From: JAWLHU01 sp049324875
GTDB lineage: Bacteria; Bacillota; Sulfobacillia; Symbiobacteriales; Symbiobacteriaceae
Assembly (NCBI GenBank): GCA_049324875.1
Contig: JBMONC010000043.1
Coordinates: 28,530 to 92,529 of the forward strand
Direction: 5' to 3'
Length of the DNA: 64,000 nt
The position numbers were made by a program, and so were the translations under genes. The number at the start of each line of letters is the position of its first letter. The first letter of the stretch is position 1. Positions 48,962 to 57,457 of the stretch are shown here, in pieces. A model generated the notes under the pieces. That model made no database searches. It had not been told where the DNA came from and saw only the letters and a program-made list of their open reading frames with translations.

Positions 48962-49342
48962 CTATTCTTTGCGCTCAGGGGGCGGCGGGGCCGTCCACTG
49001 GCGCTGGACGTTCTTGGCCATCTTGGTCAGGTAGGCCTGCTCCAGGTCGATGCCGGCGTTGTTGGCAATCTTGAAGATGTAGGCCAGGCAGTCGGCCAGC
49101 TCCAGCCCCAGCGCCTCCCGGTACTCGGCCTTGGCCGCCTCCCGGGCCGCCTCCTCCCCGAGCTCCGCCTTCAGGAGGGAGGCCTTCCAGTGGATCTTCT
49201 TCAGCTCGTTGGCCACCTCCCCCACCTCGCCGCTCAGCAGCACCATGTTGAGCAGCAGGTTTTCGGGCCAGCCCTTCTGCTCATCCATCCACCGGTGGAA
49301 GGCCTGGAAGTCAGGGATCGTCTTCATCTCGTTAGGGAACAT
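48962..49342 (-). CDS. MazG-like nucleotide pyrophosphohydrolase
   Basis: 126-residue all-helical NTP pyrophosphohydrolase. Metal-binding EXXE in LLSGEVGEVANELKKI and EXXD in LELADCLAYIFKIANNAG. Likely house-cleaning of non-canonical dNTPs. AGGAGG for its ATG lies inside the last codons of the upstream phosphoesterase, whose stop is immediately adjacent, so the pair is translationally coupled. Confidence 0.88.
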   Translation of the reverse strand: MFPNEMKTIPDFQAFHRWMDEQKGWPENLLLNMVLLSGEVGEVANELKKIHWKASLLKAELGEEAAREAAKAEYREALGLELADCLAYIFKIANNAGIDLEQAYLTKMAKNVQRQWTAPPPPERKE

Positions 49343-50098
49343 CTACGAACCTCCTACCAATCCGGGTTTGTTATAGGGAAAGTCGGCATGGCGGATCGCG
49401 TAGGCGAAGGGGGCGATGTCCGGCATCCCCCGCTCCCGGGCGACGGCGATGGCCGCCTCCACGTCGTAGGGGACCCGGCGGATCTGCACGCCCCACGTTC
49501 CCTCTTCCAGGTCGATCAGCGCATAGCTGGCCCGGGGGTCGCCGTCGAAGGGGTAGCCGACGGCGCCGGTGTTGACCACCTGCACCCCGCGCACCTGGCG
49601 GATGTATGGCTGGTGGATGTGGCCGCAGAGCACCAGCCGGGTCCCCTCCTCCCGGCGCAGGGTGCTGAGCTGGTCCGGGTCGGCCCAGGGGTAGACGGTC
49701 TCCAACAGCCCGCGCGGGGAGGCGTGGACCAGCTCCACCTGCACCCCGTCCAGGGTGAGGGTCAGCATCTCCGGCAGGCCGCCCAGCCAGGCCACGTCGG
49801 CCTCGGGCAGGTGGGCCCGGTCGTACTCCACCGCCCGCCGGTGCAGCTCGTGCATGGGAATCGCCGGGTTATACCCCGGCCAGGGGAAGTGGGTGAGCAG
49901 GTGCTCCTGGTTGCCCAGCACCACCGCCAGCGGGTCAAGGGAGCGGAGCAGGTCGACGCACTCCTTGGGCTGGGGGCCGCGCATGATCACGTCCCCCAGG
50001 CAGAGCACGGCGTCCGGGCTCTGTCGCTTCAGGTCCGCGATCACCGCTTCGAAGGCCACGGCGTTCCCGTGCATGTCCGAGATGGCTGCGATGCGCAT
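49343..50098 (-). CDS. Calcineurin-like metallophosphoesterase
   Basis: 251 residues with the dinuclear metal site: ISDMHGNAVAFEAVI (DxH), CLGDVIMRGPQP (GDxxxRG), VLGNQEHLL (GNxEH variant), VHASPRG and LCGHIHQPY (GHxH). YfcE/diadenosine tetraphosphatase-like. Substrate unknown. First gene of a pair with the MazG-like enzyme, suggesting nucleotide clean-up. Confidence 0.9.
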   Translation of the reverse strand: MRIAAISDMHGNAVAFEAVIADLKRQSPDAVLCLGDVIMRGPQPKECVDLLRSLDPLAVVLGNQEHLLTHFPWPGYNPAIPMHELHRRAVEYDRAHLPEADVAWLGGLPEMLTLTLDGVQVELVHASPRGLLETVYPWADPDQLSTLRREEGTRLVLCGHIHQPYIRQVRGVQVVNTGAVGYPFDGDPRASYALIDLEEGTWGVQIRRVPYDVEAAIAVARERGMPDIAPFAYAIRHADFPYNKPGLVGGS

Positions 50099-50121
50099 GG
50101 GAGCAGCCCTCCTCCAGGGTG

Positions 50122-50961
50122 CTAGGCCGGGGCAAGCCCCTCGGCCCTGAGCCAGGCCAGCAGGTCGGCGAAGACCTCCTCATAGCCGGGATCGTTGAAG
50201 AGCTCGTGGTACCTCTCGGGGTAGAACCGGAATGCCTTGCGGCGGCTCTGAATCCGGTCGAAGACCGCCCGGGCGGCCTCGGGGATGAGCAGATGATCGG
50301 TGCCTGAGACCAAAAAGAAGACGGGTAATTCGGAAGGGAACGACATAGAGCTATGGCAGGCCGCCGCCGCCTTCACGCACTCCGAGAACCAGCGGGGGGT
50401 GAAGGAGCCGGGCCGCAACGGGTCGCTCCGGTCCCTGGCGAGGAACTCGGGGTTTCGATGGCAGGCCTCCGGCGGCAGGGCGCCCTTCAGCCGAGCCCGG
50501 GGCACCAGGACCGAGAGGGCGGGAAGCAGCAGCTTCTGCACCCCGGTCGGCTCCGCCCGGTTCCGGAACCAGGGCGAGGAGAGGACCAGGCCCCGGATGG
50601 CGTCGGGGTGGGCGACGGCGTAATGGTAGGCGATCAGCCCGCCCATGGAGTGGCCCACCATCACCGGCTTGCCGTGCCTCGCGGCGGCCAGCTGAACGAA
50701 GGCGTGCAGGTCCGCCACGTACTGATCGAAGCGGTCGATGTGCATGCGGTCCCCCTCGGACCGCCCGTGACCGCGGTGGTCCATCGCCCAGACGGCGAGT
50801 CCCTGCGACACAAACCAGGCGGCAACATGCTCGTAGCGGCCCCCATGCTCCCCGGCCCCCGGGACCAGGAGGAGGCTGCCCTTCACCTGGTCGGGCTCCC
50901 AGAGGCGGTAGAAGAGCTTCAGCCCGCCCTGCCCGGTCAGGGTGCCTTCGGATGGCTGCAT
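50122..50961 (-). CDS. Alpha/beta hydrolase, monoacylglycerol lipase-like
   Basis: 279 residues from ATG 50961 (AGGAGGG upstream). Oxyanion region LLLVPGAGEHGGRYEHVAAW, DHRGHGRSEGDR, the nucleophile elbow VGHSMGGLIAYHYA, the catalytic Asp in VSGTDHLLIPE and the His in ERYHELFNDPGYE. This set of motifs is that of bacterial monoglyceride lipases/lysophospholipases. No signal peptide. Confidence 0.9.
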   Translation of the reverse strand: MQPSEGTLTGQGGLKLFYRLWEPDQVKGSLLLVPGAGEHGGRYEHVAAWFVSQGLAVWAMDHRGHGRSEGDRMHIDRFDQYVADLHAFVQLAAARHGKPVMVGHSMGGLIAYHYAVAHPDAIRGLVLSSPWFRNRAEPTGVQKLLLPALSVLVPRARLKGALPPEACHRNPEFLARDRSDPLRPGSFTPRWFSECVKAAAACHSSMSFPSELPVFFLVSGTDHLLIPEAARAVFDRIQSRRKAFRFYPERYHELFNDPGYEEVFADLLAWLRAEGLAPA

Positions 50962-51136
50962 CGTTGCATCCCTCCTATTCGATTCTTCTCGAGGCGCGAA
51001 TTCGGCTGGGGGCCGATCTTTTCCTGCCACTGTTCAGGCAGCCGCTGTGGTCAGGGGGAGATGGCCTTTGCAGGAATCTCCTGACAGCGGGACGAATCTT
51101 GGTCCAGATACCTCGGGAGAGAGGGGAGAGCCCACG

Positions 51137-52283
51137 GTGAAGCTGAACTGGAAGTATACGTTCGTCATCGGTCTCGGCTTCTTTGGTGTCGGACTGATCT
51201 GGCCGATCTACAACGCCTATATGCCGATCTTCTACGCCAAGTTCATTGAATCCAAGACCACCATCGGCTACCTGATGACCATCGACAACTGGCTCGCCCT
51301 GACCCTCACCCCCCTGATCGGCTTCCTGAGCGACCGGACCCGCACCCGGTTCGGCCGGCGCATCCCCTATCTGCTGATCTTTGCGCCGCTCTCGGCCCTC
51401 TTCATGGCGCTGATCCCCCTGGGCTGGGCGAGCAGCCTGGTGATCCTCTTCGCCGCAGCGGTGCTGATGAACCTCTCCATGGCCGCCTGGCGCTCCCCCA
51501 TCGTGGCGCTGATGCCCGACGTGACCCCCCAGGAGCTCCGCTCCAAGGCCAACGGCATCATCAACTTCATGGGCGGGCTGGCCTACATCGCCGCCACCGG
51601 CGGCGGGGCGATCCTCTACAAGATGTACCCCGGCTACCCCTTCTTCGGGGCCGCCCTGCTGCTGCTGGGCGTCACCCTCGCCTTCCGGTTCTGGATCCGG
51701 GAACCGGAGAACGCCAGCGAGAAGTCGGAGCGCTTCCAGCTCGGCCGGGTCAACGCCAACGCCTTCTTCCTCCTGCTGGCCATCTTCTTCTGGTTCGTGG
51801 GCTACAACTCCCTGGAGACCTGGGTGACCACCTACGGCAAGGAGCACCTGATGATGCACGAGGCGGACGTGGCCGGCCTGCTGGTCTTCTCGGGCGGCGC
51901 CTTCCTCCTCTTCGCCATCCCCGCCGGCTTCCTGGCGGATGGCTTCGGCCGCTGGAAGGGGCTCGGGCGGAAGCGGACGATCATGGGCGGCCTGGTGCTG
52001 ATGATCCTCGCCTTCTTCCTGCTGGACCTGCAGACCAACCTGAAGGCGGGCTGGCACTGGTTCCTGCTGGTGGGCTTCGCCTGGTCCTGGATCAACATCA
52101 ACTCCTACCCNNNNNNNNNNNNNNNNNNNNNNNNNNNNNNNNNNNNNNNNNNNNNNNNNNNNNNNNNNNNNNNNNNNNNNNNNNNNNNNNNNNNNNNNNN
52201 NNNNNNNNNNGCCGGAGTCGGCGGCGGGGGTCCATGACGCTCTTTGGACCTTTGTGCTCCGCGGGCTGGGCGTGAAGGAGTAA
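51137..52283 (+). CDS. MFS transporter (SLC45/GPH sugar-transporter-like), interrupted by assembly gap
   Basis: Membrane carrier. From GTG 51137 (GGGGAGAG upstream) 324 codons are readable to the gap at 52111: the first TM WPIYNAYMPIFYAKF, then FLSDRTRTRFGRRIPYLLIF (the MFS loop 2-3 motif with RRIPY) and WILGAWSNINSY-like end. After the gap the frame PESAAGVHDALWTFVLRGLG continues to TAA 52281-52283 and is a plausible C-terminus. With 100 bases in the gap the two parts are out of frame, so the true gap length must be a multiple of three and is probably longer, since one or two helices are missing. If the tail belongs to another gene, this gene ends in the gap. Confidence 0.7.
52111..52210. 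other. Assembly gap of 100 N
   Basis: Placeholder run of unknown bases; real length unknown and inconsistent with the reading frame across it. Confidence 0.99.
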
Positions 52284-52293
52284 AGGCCACGAG

Positions 52294-52321
52294 GACGCCC
52301 CCGGCATCTGCCGGGGGCGTC
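52294..52321. terminator. Bidirectional terminator hairpin
   Basis: Perfect 12-bp stem GACGCCCCCGGC/GCCGGGGGCGTC with a four-base loop between the convergent MFS and GH31 genes. Confidence 0.7.
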
Positions 52322-52326
52322 GCTGC

Positions 52327-55300
52327 TTATCGGTCCAGCAGGATCGGGCCGGAGCCGGGGCGGTACTCCCGGATCACCCGGCGCCCGTCCCCGAGGCAGA
52401 GTTGCAGGGTGGCGGGGCGGTCGAGCCCTTCCACCTCCGCCTCGCCCTCCGGCGACAACCGGAGCCGGACCTCCTGCTCCGGGCTGAGGGGCCAGGCGGA
52501 GCGGATGCCCTCCCGGGCCGGGTAGAGCACCAGGTGCAGGTTCTGCCAGCCCTGGTAGTCGCCGTTCTGCATCCCCTCCCCCAGCCGGCCCGAGGGGGCC
52601 AGGTTGAGCGGGAGCACCGCCCCGGCCCGGACGAAGACCGGGATCCGGTCCCAGGGCGCCTCCCACCAGATGCGGCAGGGACCGGTCACCCGGCGGTCGG
52701 TCCAGAGGTCGTACCACTCGCCCGCGGGCAGGTAGAGATCCCGGCCCCGGGTGCCCGGCTCCACCACCGGGGCCACCAGCAGCTCCTGCCCCAGGTAGTA
52801 CTGGTCGCTGATCGTGGCCACCGCCGGGTCATCCGGGTGGACGAGCCAGAGGGGGCGCATCATCGGCAGGCCGGTCCGGTGGCTGCGGATCGCCTCGCTG
52901 TAGAGGTAGGGCAGCAGGTTCATCCGCAGGTGGGCCAGGAAGCGGTAGGCCTCCAGCACCTCGGGCCGCCCGGTCCGCTCGGCGATGTTCCAGGGGGTCC
53001 GGTCCTGGTTGAACTGGGCCTTGGATTCGGCGTGGTACTGCATCACCGGGCAGAAGCAGGCCATGGCCGCCCCCCGGCAGTAGAGCTCCGCCGTGGGGAT
53101 GTCGCCGGAGAAGCCGCCCAGGTCCCAGCCCCAGAAGGAGATCCCGGCGATCCCGGCGTTCAGCCCGGCGATGATCGAAGCGCGCAGCGCCTCCCAGGTG
53201 GAGGCCTCATCCCCCGCCCAGTGGAGCGGGAAGGCCTGCGCCCCGGTGTAGCCGGCCCGGCTGAAGGTGACCCCCTGCCCGCCGGTCCGCTCCTGGACGA
53301 AGCGGTAGGTCGCCCCCACGTACTGGTTGACGTAGCGGTTGCGGCCCACATCGCCCCGGGAGCCGTCGGCGAACATGAGCTCCCGCTCCCAGACGTGCTC
53401 GCCGCCGTCGGTCTTGAAGCCGTCCAGCCCCACCTCATCCAGCAGGTAGCGCCGCTTCTCCAGCCACCAACGGACCGCATCCTCGTGGGTGAAGTCGATC
53501 AGGAGGGAGCCCTTGAACCAGCCCTCGGGGATCCGGTAGGGCGAGCCGTCCGGGTTCTTCACCACGTAGCCCCGCTCGATCAGGAAGGCCTCGTCCAGGT
53601 CCCGCTGCTCGTGCCGGATCCCGTTCATCGCCTTCCATACCGGGATCGTCCAGAGGATAAACTTCAGCCCCTGCTGGTGGAGCCGCTCCACCATCCCCTT
53701 GGGATCGGGCCAGCGGCCCCAGGCCGGGAAGGTGAAATCGGCGTAAGCGAAGGGTTCACCGTCGGGGCGCGGCTGGTACTGGGCGTCATTGAAGAGGCAG
53801 AAGGTGGCCTCGTCGCTCCATTGCTCCACCACCAGCACCGTGGCGGGGATGTCCAGACTCCGGGTCAACTCGGCCTGCCGCTCCACCTCGGCCTGGCTGT
53901 CCCAGTTGTTGCTGGACATCCAGGGGCCGAAGGCCCAGGCCGGCGGCAGCTCCGCCTTGCCGGTCAGCCGGGTGAAGCGGGCCAGCACCTCCGCCGGGGC
54001 GGGGCCGGGGATCAGGCAGAGGTCGAGCGCCTCGCCCCCGAAGCGGAGGCGGAGCCGGTCGGAGAGGGAATCGGCGACGTCGATCTCGCCCACCTGATCG
54101 GTGGCGGCCCACAGGCCGTAGCCCCGGGAGGAGATCAGGAAGGGCACCGGGATGTAGGTCCGGTCACCCTGGCTCTTGTACTGGTTGTAGACGGTGTTGA
54201 TCACGGTGGTGCCCCGCCGGTCCAGCCGGTCAAACCGCTCGCCGGTGCCGTAGAACCGCTCCCCGTCGGCGGCGGTCAGGCTGCACTCCACCCCGGTCAC
54301 CCGGCCGTCGGGGTCGGTCCACCAGCGGATGGGCTCCAGCGGGTGGGTGGTCAGCAGGCTCCGGCCGTCCCCGTCGGTCACGCTCAGCCGCAGGGGCGAT
54401 TCCTCCAGCCGGACCCGAAAGGAGCCCACGGCCCAGTCCGGGCGGGCCGGTCCTGGGGCGACCGGGCCACCGGAGTCAAGCGGTGCGTCCGCCCCCGGCT
54501 GGATGCGGATCCGCAGCACCCCCTCCTCCTCCGCCAGCAGCAGCCGGAGCACCCGGTCGCCCGCCTCACCGGCCAGATCGACCTGCAGGTGGCCCGCCTC
54601 CAGCCGGAGGCCGAGGAGCCGGGTGGCGCTGTGCTCCGAGCGCACGCCGAAATCGAACCAGCCGGTGGCTCCATCGGGGGCGGCGAAGCGGTAGCGCACC
54701 CGGGCGCCCGGTCCGAGCGGGTCCAGCGTGGCGCTCCAGTAGCCCTCGCTCTGCCAGTGGGGCGGGTGGTAGACCGCCTCGATCGGCGGCTGCTCCTCCC
54801 CGTTCAGGCTCCACTCCAGCCAGAGCCGCTCCGCGGGGCCGCTCACCGTGGCCCGCAGCTCCACCGGTCGCCCTGCCAGCGGGTCTCGGGGGATCCGCTC
54901 CGGGGTGTAGTGATGGTAGGGATGATCATGCCCGGTGGGGATGTGCTGGATGGCGCTGCCCTGCCTCCCCGCCCGGGCGAGCAGGAGCCGGACCACCGCC
55001 TCCCAGAGGGAGTCGCCGGTCAGCCCCTCCCGCAGCTCCGCCAGCCGGCGGGGGTGGGTCCCCTTCAGCTGGTAGTACCAGGCCAGCCAGGCGGCGGCGG
55101 GACCGGCCGCCACCTCCTCCCCCTCCAGCGCCCGGACGGTGGCGACCATCAGCAGGTCCTCCACCCCGAAGAGGCCGAAGGGGACCAGCAGCACCAGGCT
55201 CGGATCGAGCCCATCGCCGTCGGGCTGGGCGGCCAGCCGCCCGCCCCGGGTGGCCCGGGCGAAGAGGAACTCCCGCACCTCCTTGGCCCGCCGGGCCAGC

Positions 55301-55638
55301 TCCAGCTCCGGCAGGAGCGGGGCCCAGACCCGGAAGGCGGCGTAGAGCGCCCCCCAGCCCAGGGTCGTGGCCAGCTCCAGATGGAGCAGCTCCGGGAGGA
55401 GCCGGCGGGCGGCCCGCCCGACCTCCTCCTGCACCGCCGGCGGCAAGTTCTCCCGCTCCTCTCCCGCCGCCCAGAGCCAGGCGGCGGCCATCCAGTCGGC
55501 GGAATCGGCCTGCGCCGCAACCCGCCGGTGGAAGTCGGCGGTGCTCACCCCGGCGGCGGAGAGGGCCCGGGCGGCAAAGGCCGCCTCCCAGAGCGGCGCC
55601 TCTGATAAGGCCCGCTTCAGTCGTGAAAGATCATTCAT
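52327..55638 (-). CDS. GH31 alpha-glycosidase with extra helical N-terminal domain
   Basis: 1103 residues. Residues about 1-220 are helical and resemble a fragment of an (alpha/alpha)6 glycosidase barrel (WDxx-like DPSLVLLVPFGLFGVEDLLM and WLAWYYQLKGTHPRRL). Residues 240-350 look like a beta-sandwich. The GH31 catalytic part follows: WSDEATFCLFNDAQYQ, nucleophile Asp near 740 in DGFKTDGGEHVW and acid/base Asp near 808 in HWAGDEASTW. The FKTD-GE form is that of alpha-xylosidases such as YicI and related alpha-glucosidases. No signal peptide, so intracellular. Its ATG overlaps the previous gene by eight bases; it ends a sugar ABC operon. Confidence 0.9.
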   Translation of the reverse strand: MNDLSRLKRALSEAPLWEAAFAARALSAAGVSTADFHRRVAAQADSADWMAAAWLWAAGEERENLPPAVQEEVGRAARRLLPELLHLELATTLGWGALYAAFRVWAPLLPELELARRAKEVREFLFARATRGGRLAAQPDGDGLDPSLVLLVPFGLFGVEDLLMVATVRALEGEEVAAGPAAAWLAWYYQLKGTHPRRLAELREGLTGDSLWEAVVRLLLARAGRQGSAIQHIPTGHDHPYHHYTPERIPRDPLAGRPVELRATVSGPAERLWLEWSLNGEEQPPIEAVYHPPHWQSEGYWSATLDPLGPGARVRYRFAAPDGATGWFDFGVRSEHSATRLLGLRLEAGHLQVDLAGEAGDRVLRLLLAEEEGVLRIRIQPGADAPLDSGGPVAPGPARPDWAVGSFRVRLEESPLRLSVTDGDGRSLLTTHPLEPIRWWTDPDGRVTGVECSLTAADGERFYGTGERFDRLDRRGTTVINTVYNQYKSQGDRTYIPVPFLISSRGYGLWAATDQVGEIDVADSLSDRLRLRFGGEALDLCLIPGPAPAEVLARFTRLTGKAELPPAWAFGPWMSSNNWDSQAEVERQAELTRSLDIPATVLVVEQWSDEATFCLFNDAQYQPRPDGEPFAYADFTFPAWGRWPDPKGMVERLHQQGLKFILWTIPVWKAMNGIRHEQRDLDEAFLIERGYVVKNPDGSPYRIPEGWFKGSLLIDFTHEDAVRWWLEKRRYLLDEVGLDGFKTDGGEHVWERELMFADGSRGDVGRNRYVNQYVGATYRFVQERTGGQGVTFSRAGYTGAQAFPLHWAGDEASTWEALRASIIAGLNAGIAGISFWGWDLGGFSGDIPTAELYCRGAAMACFCPVMQYHAESKAQFNQDRTPWNIAERTGRPEVLEAYRFLAHLRMNLLPYLYSEAIRSHRTGLPMMRPLWLVHPDDPAVATISDQYYLGQELLVAPVVEPGTRGRDLYLPAGEWYDLWTDRRVTGPCRIWWEAPWDRIPVFVRAGAVLPLNLAPSGRLGEGMQNGDYQGWQNLHLVLYPAREGIRSAWPLSPEQEVRLRLSPEGEAEVEGLDRPATLQLCLGDGRRVIREYRPGSGPILLDR

Positions 55639-57457
55639 CGGCCTCGCCTCCGTGGGGGGAACGTATGGCCACGGCGGCGACCGCCTCGGCGCAGCCCCAG
55701 ACCAGCGGGTTGACGAAGCAGACCGACTCGTCCGCCGCGTCGATCGCCTCGGGCATCAGCCCGTACTGGTTGGCATGGGCGATCAGCCAGGCCAGCTTCG
55801 CCCGGTACTCCGCCTCGTTGCCCGCCAGCGCCTGAAACTGGGCGCAGGCCGCCGTGTTGAAGATCCAGGGGCCATGGTGGTAGCTCTGCTCGGTGTAGCC
55901 GATCCCGTCGCCGAAGAAGGTGGCATGCCGGCGGAGGAAGGCGTCGTTGCGCCGCACCCGCTCCGTCAGCGGGAAGCCGTAGAGCGGGCCGAAGTACTGG
56001 GGGGTGTCGTACTGCCAGACCGGCTCCGGGTCATAGGTGACAAAGCCATAGCCGTAGCGGCCATGGGCCTCGTCCCAGCTCTGCTCGATCCCCTGCAGGA
56101 TCCGCTCGGCCAGCCGGCCCCAGCGCTCCGCCGCTTCGGGCCTGCCCTGGAGCCGGGCCGCCTCGATGCCGGCCATCAGCCCGCCGTACAGGCACATGTT
56201 GGTGGAGGTGATGTAGGCCGGTCCGTAGACCCCCTCGTTCACCCCGCCCTCCGGCCCCGCCATCCCCTGCGGGCCGATGCAGTCGGCCAGGGCGTCCAGG
56301 GCGGCTGCCAGCCGGTCAAACTCCACCAGCCAGCGCCCGGTCCGGCGGTAGAACTGGAGCACGCACCAGGCGAAGTAGCCCTGGGAGTCCAGCTGGTGGG
56401 GCACCCCGTTGTGCTGCCCCTCGGAGGGGAGCCCTGCGGCGTCGTACCGCTGGCAGAACTCGCCGCCCCGCTTCACCGATCGGCCGGCCAGGTAGCGGAT
56501 AATCGCCCCGGCCTCCTCGTAGTGGCCGCTGAGCAGCAGGGCGCGGGCGATCATCAGCGAGTCCCGGGCGTAGTAGCTCGGCCGCCCCTCGGCGAAGTAC
56601 TGGCCGGTCATATCGGCCGGCACGAAGCCGCGGATCACCGCCCCCCGCAGCGCCGCCAGGTTGGCCCGGTAGAAGGGCTCCACCTCGGGCAGCGGGCAGG
56701 GGTGGCCTGCGGCGTACCAGTCCTCCCAGAAGGGGCCGGGGTCGCCGGGCAGAGAGCCGGCCCGCCCCAGGTGCCAGCGGAGGGTGTGCCGCTCGCCGGC
56801 GGCCAGGGAGAGCCGCCGCCCCACCGCCACGCCGATCGGCTGGTCCGACTCGACCGCCGGGGGTGTGGCCCGGAAGCGCTGGAGCACCTGTACCGTCCGG
56901 TAGAGGAAGCCGCTGGGGCTGTCCGCGGCCAGAGCCCGGGCGTCGCAACCGCCCTCCACGGTGACCGCCAGCCGCTTTCCCTCGGGCCCGGTCCACTCGG
57001 CCCCGCCGGGGTTGATCCGGCAGCCGGCGCCCGGGTAGCCCCGGAAGATCACCAGGGCCATCAGATCCCCCTCAAAGGGCCCCTCCACCTCGCAGGTGAA
57101 GGTGATCACGTCGGGGGCGGAGGCGATCACCACCTCGGTTCGGGAGCCGCCTCCCGGGAGCGGGAAGGTGGCGCCCCACCCGCAGCCATCCCGGTTGAAG
57201 ACCGCCGAGGGGCGGGCCCAGACCGGGTGGCTCAGCCCGTCATCCTCCACCTGGCCGTAGGCCAGGCGGCCGTCGGGCCAGCGGAGCAGGCTGGTGCCGG
57301 TGTGGATCAGGTCGTGCCGGTAGTCGTCGAGGAAGCCGTGCTGCAGCCCGGTCCCCCGGGGGTCGGCCAGGCCGCCGTTCACCCCGTAGAGCCCGCCGAA
57401 CTCGCCCCCGCCGACGATCGCCAGGCCGGGGTACGGCCCGAAGGTGCGATCAGCCAT
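55631..57457 (-). CDS. Six-hairpin glycosidase-like protein, GH15-type (alpha/alpha)6
   Basis: 608 residues. An N-terminal beta-sandwich (GLAIVGGGEFGGLYGVNGGL, SAPDVITFTCEVEGPFEGDL) precedes an (alpha/alpha)6 region with GRPSYYARDSLMIARALLLS, GVPHQLDSQGYFAWCVLQFY, GVYGPAYITSTNMCLYGGLM and SYHHGPWIFNTAACAQFQAL. Similar layouts occur in glucoamylase-like and debranching enzymes. Exact family not assigned. Overlaps the upstream gene by eight bases and the GH31 gene by eight. Confidence 0.75.
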   Translation of the reverse strand: MADRTFGPYPGLAIVGGGEFGGLYGVNGGLADPRGTGLQHGFLDDYRHDLIHTGTSLLRWPDGRLAYGQVEDDGLSHPVWARPSAVFNRDGCGWGATFPLPGGGSRTEVVIASAPDVITFTCEVEGPFEGDLMALVIFRGYPGAGCRINPGGAEWTGPEGKRLAVTVEGGCDARALAADSPSGFLYRTVQVLQRFRATPPAVESDQPIGVAVGRRLSLAAGERHTLRWHLGRAGSLPGDPGPFWEDWYAAGHPCPLPEVEPFYRANLAALRGAVIRGFVPADMTGQYFAEGRPSYYARDSLMIARALLLSGHYEEAGAIIRYLAGRSVKRGGEFCQRYDAAGLPSEGQHNGVPHQLDSQGYFAWCVLQFYRRTGRWLVEFDRLAAALDALADCIGPQGMAGPEGGVNEGVYGPAYITSTNMCLYGGLMAGIEAARLQGRPEAAERWGRLAERILQGIEQSWDEAHGRYGYGFVTYDPEPVWQYDTPQYFGPLYGFPLTERVRRNDAFLRRHATFFGDGIGYTEQSYHHGPWIFNTAACAQFQALAGNEAEYRAKLAWLIAHANQYGLMPEAIDAADESVCFVNPLVWGCAEAVAAVAIRSPHGGEADE

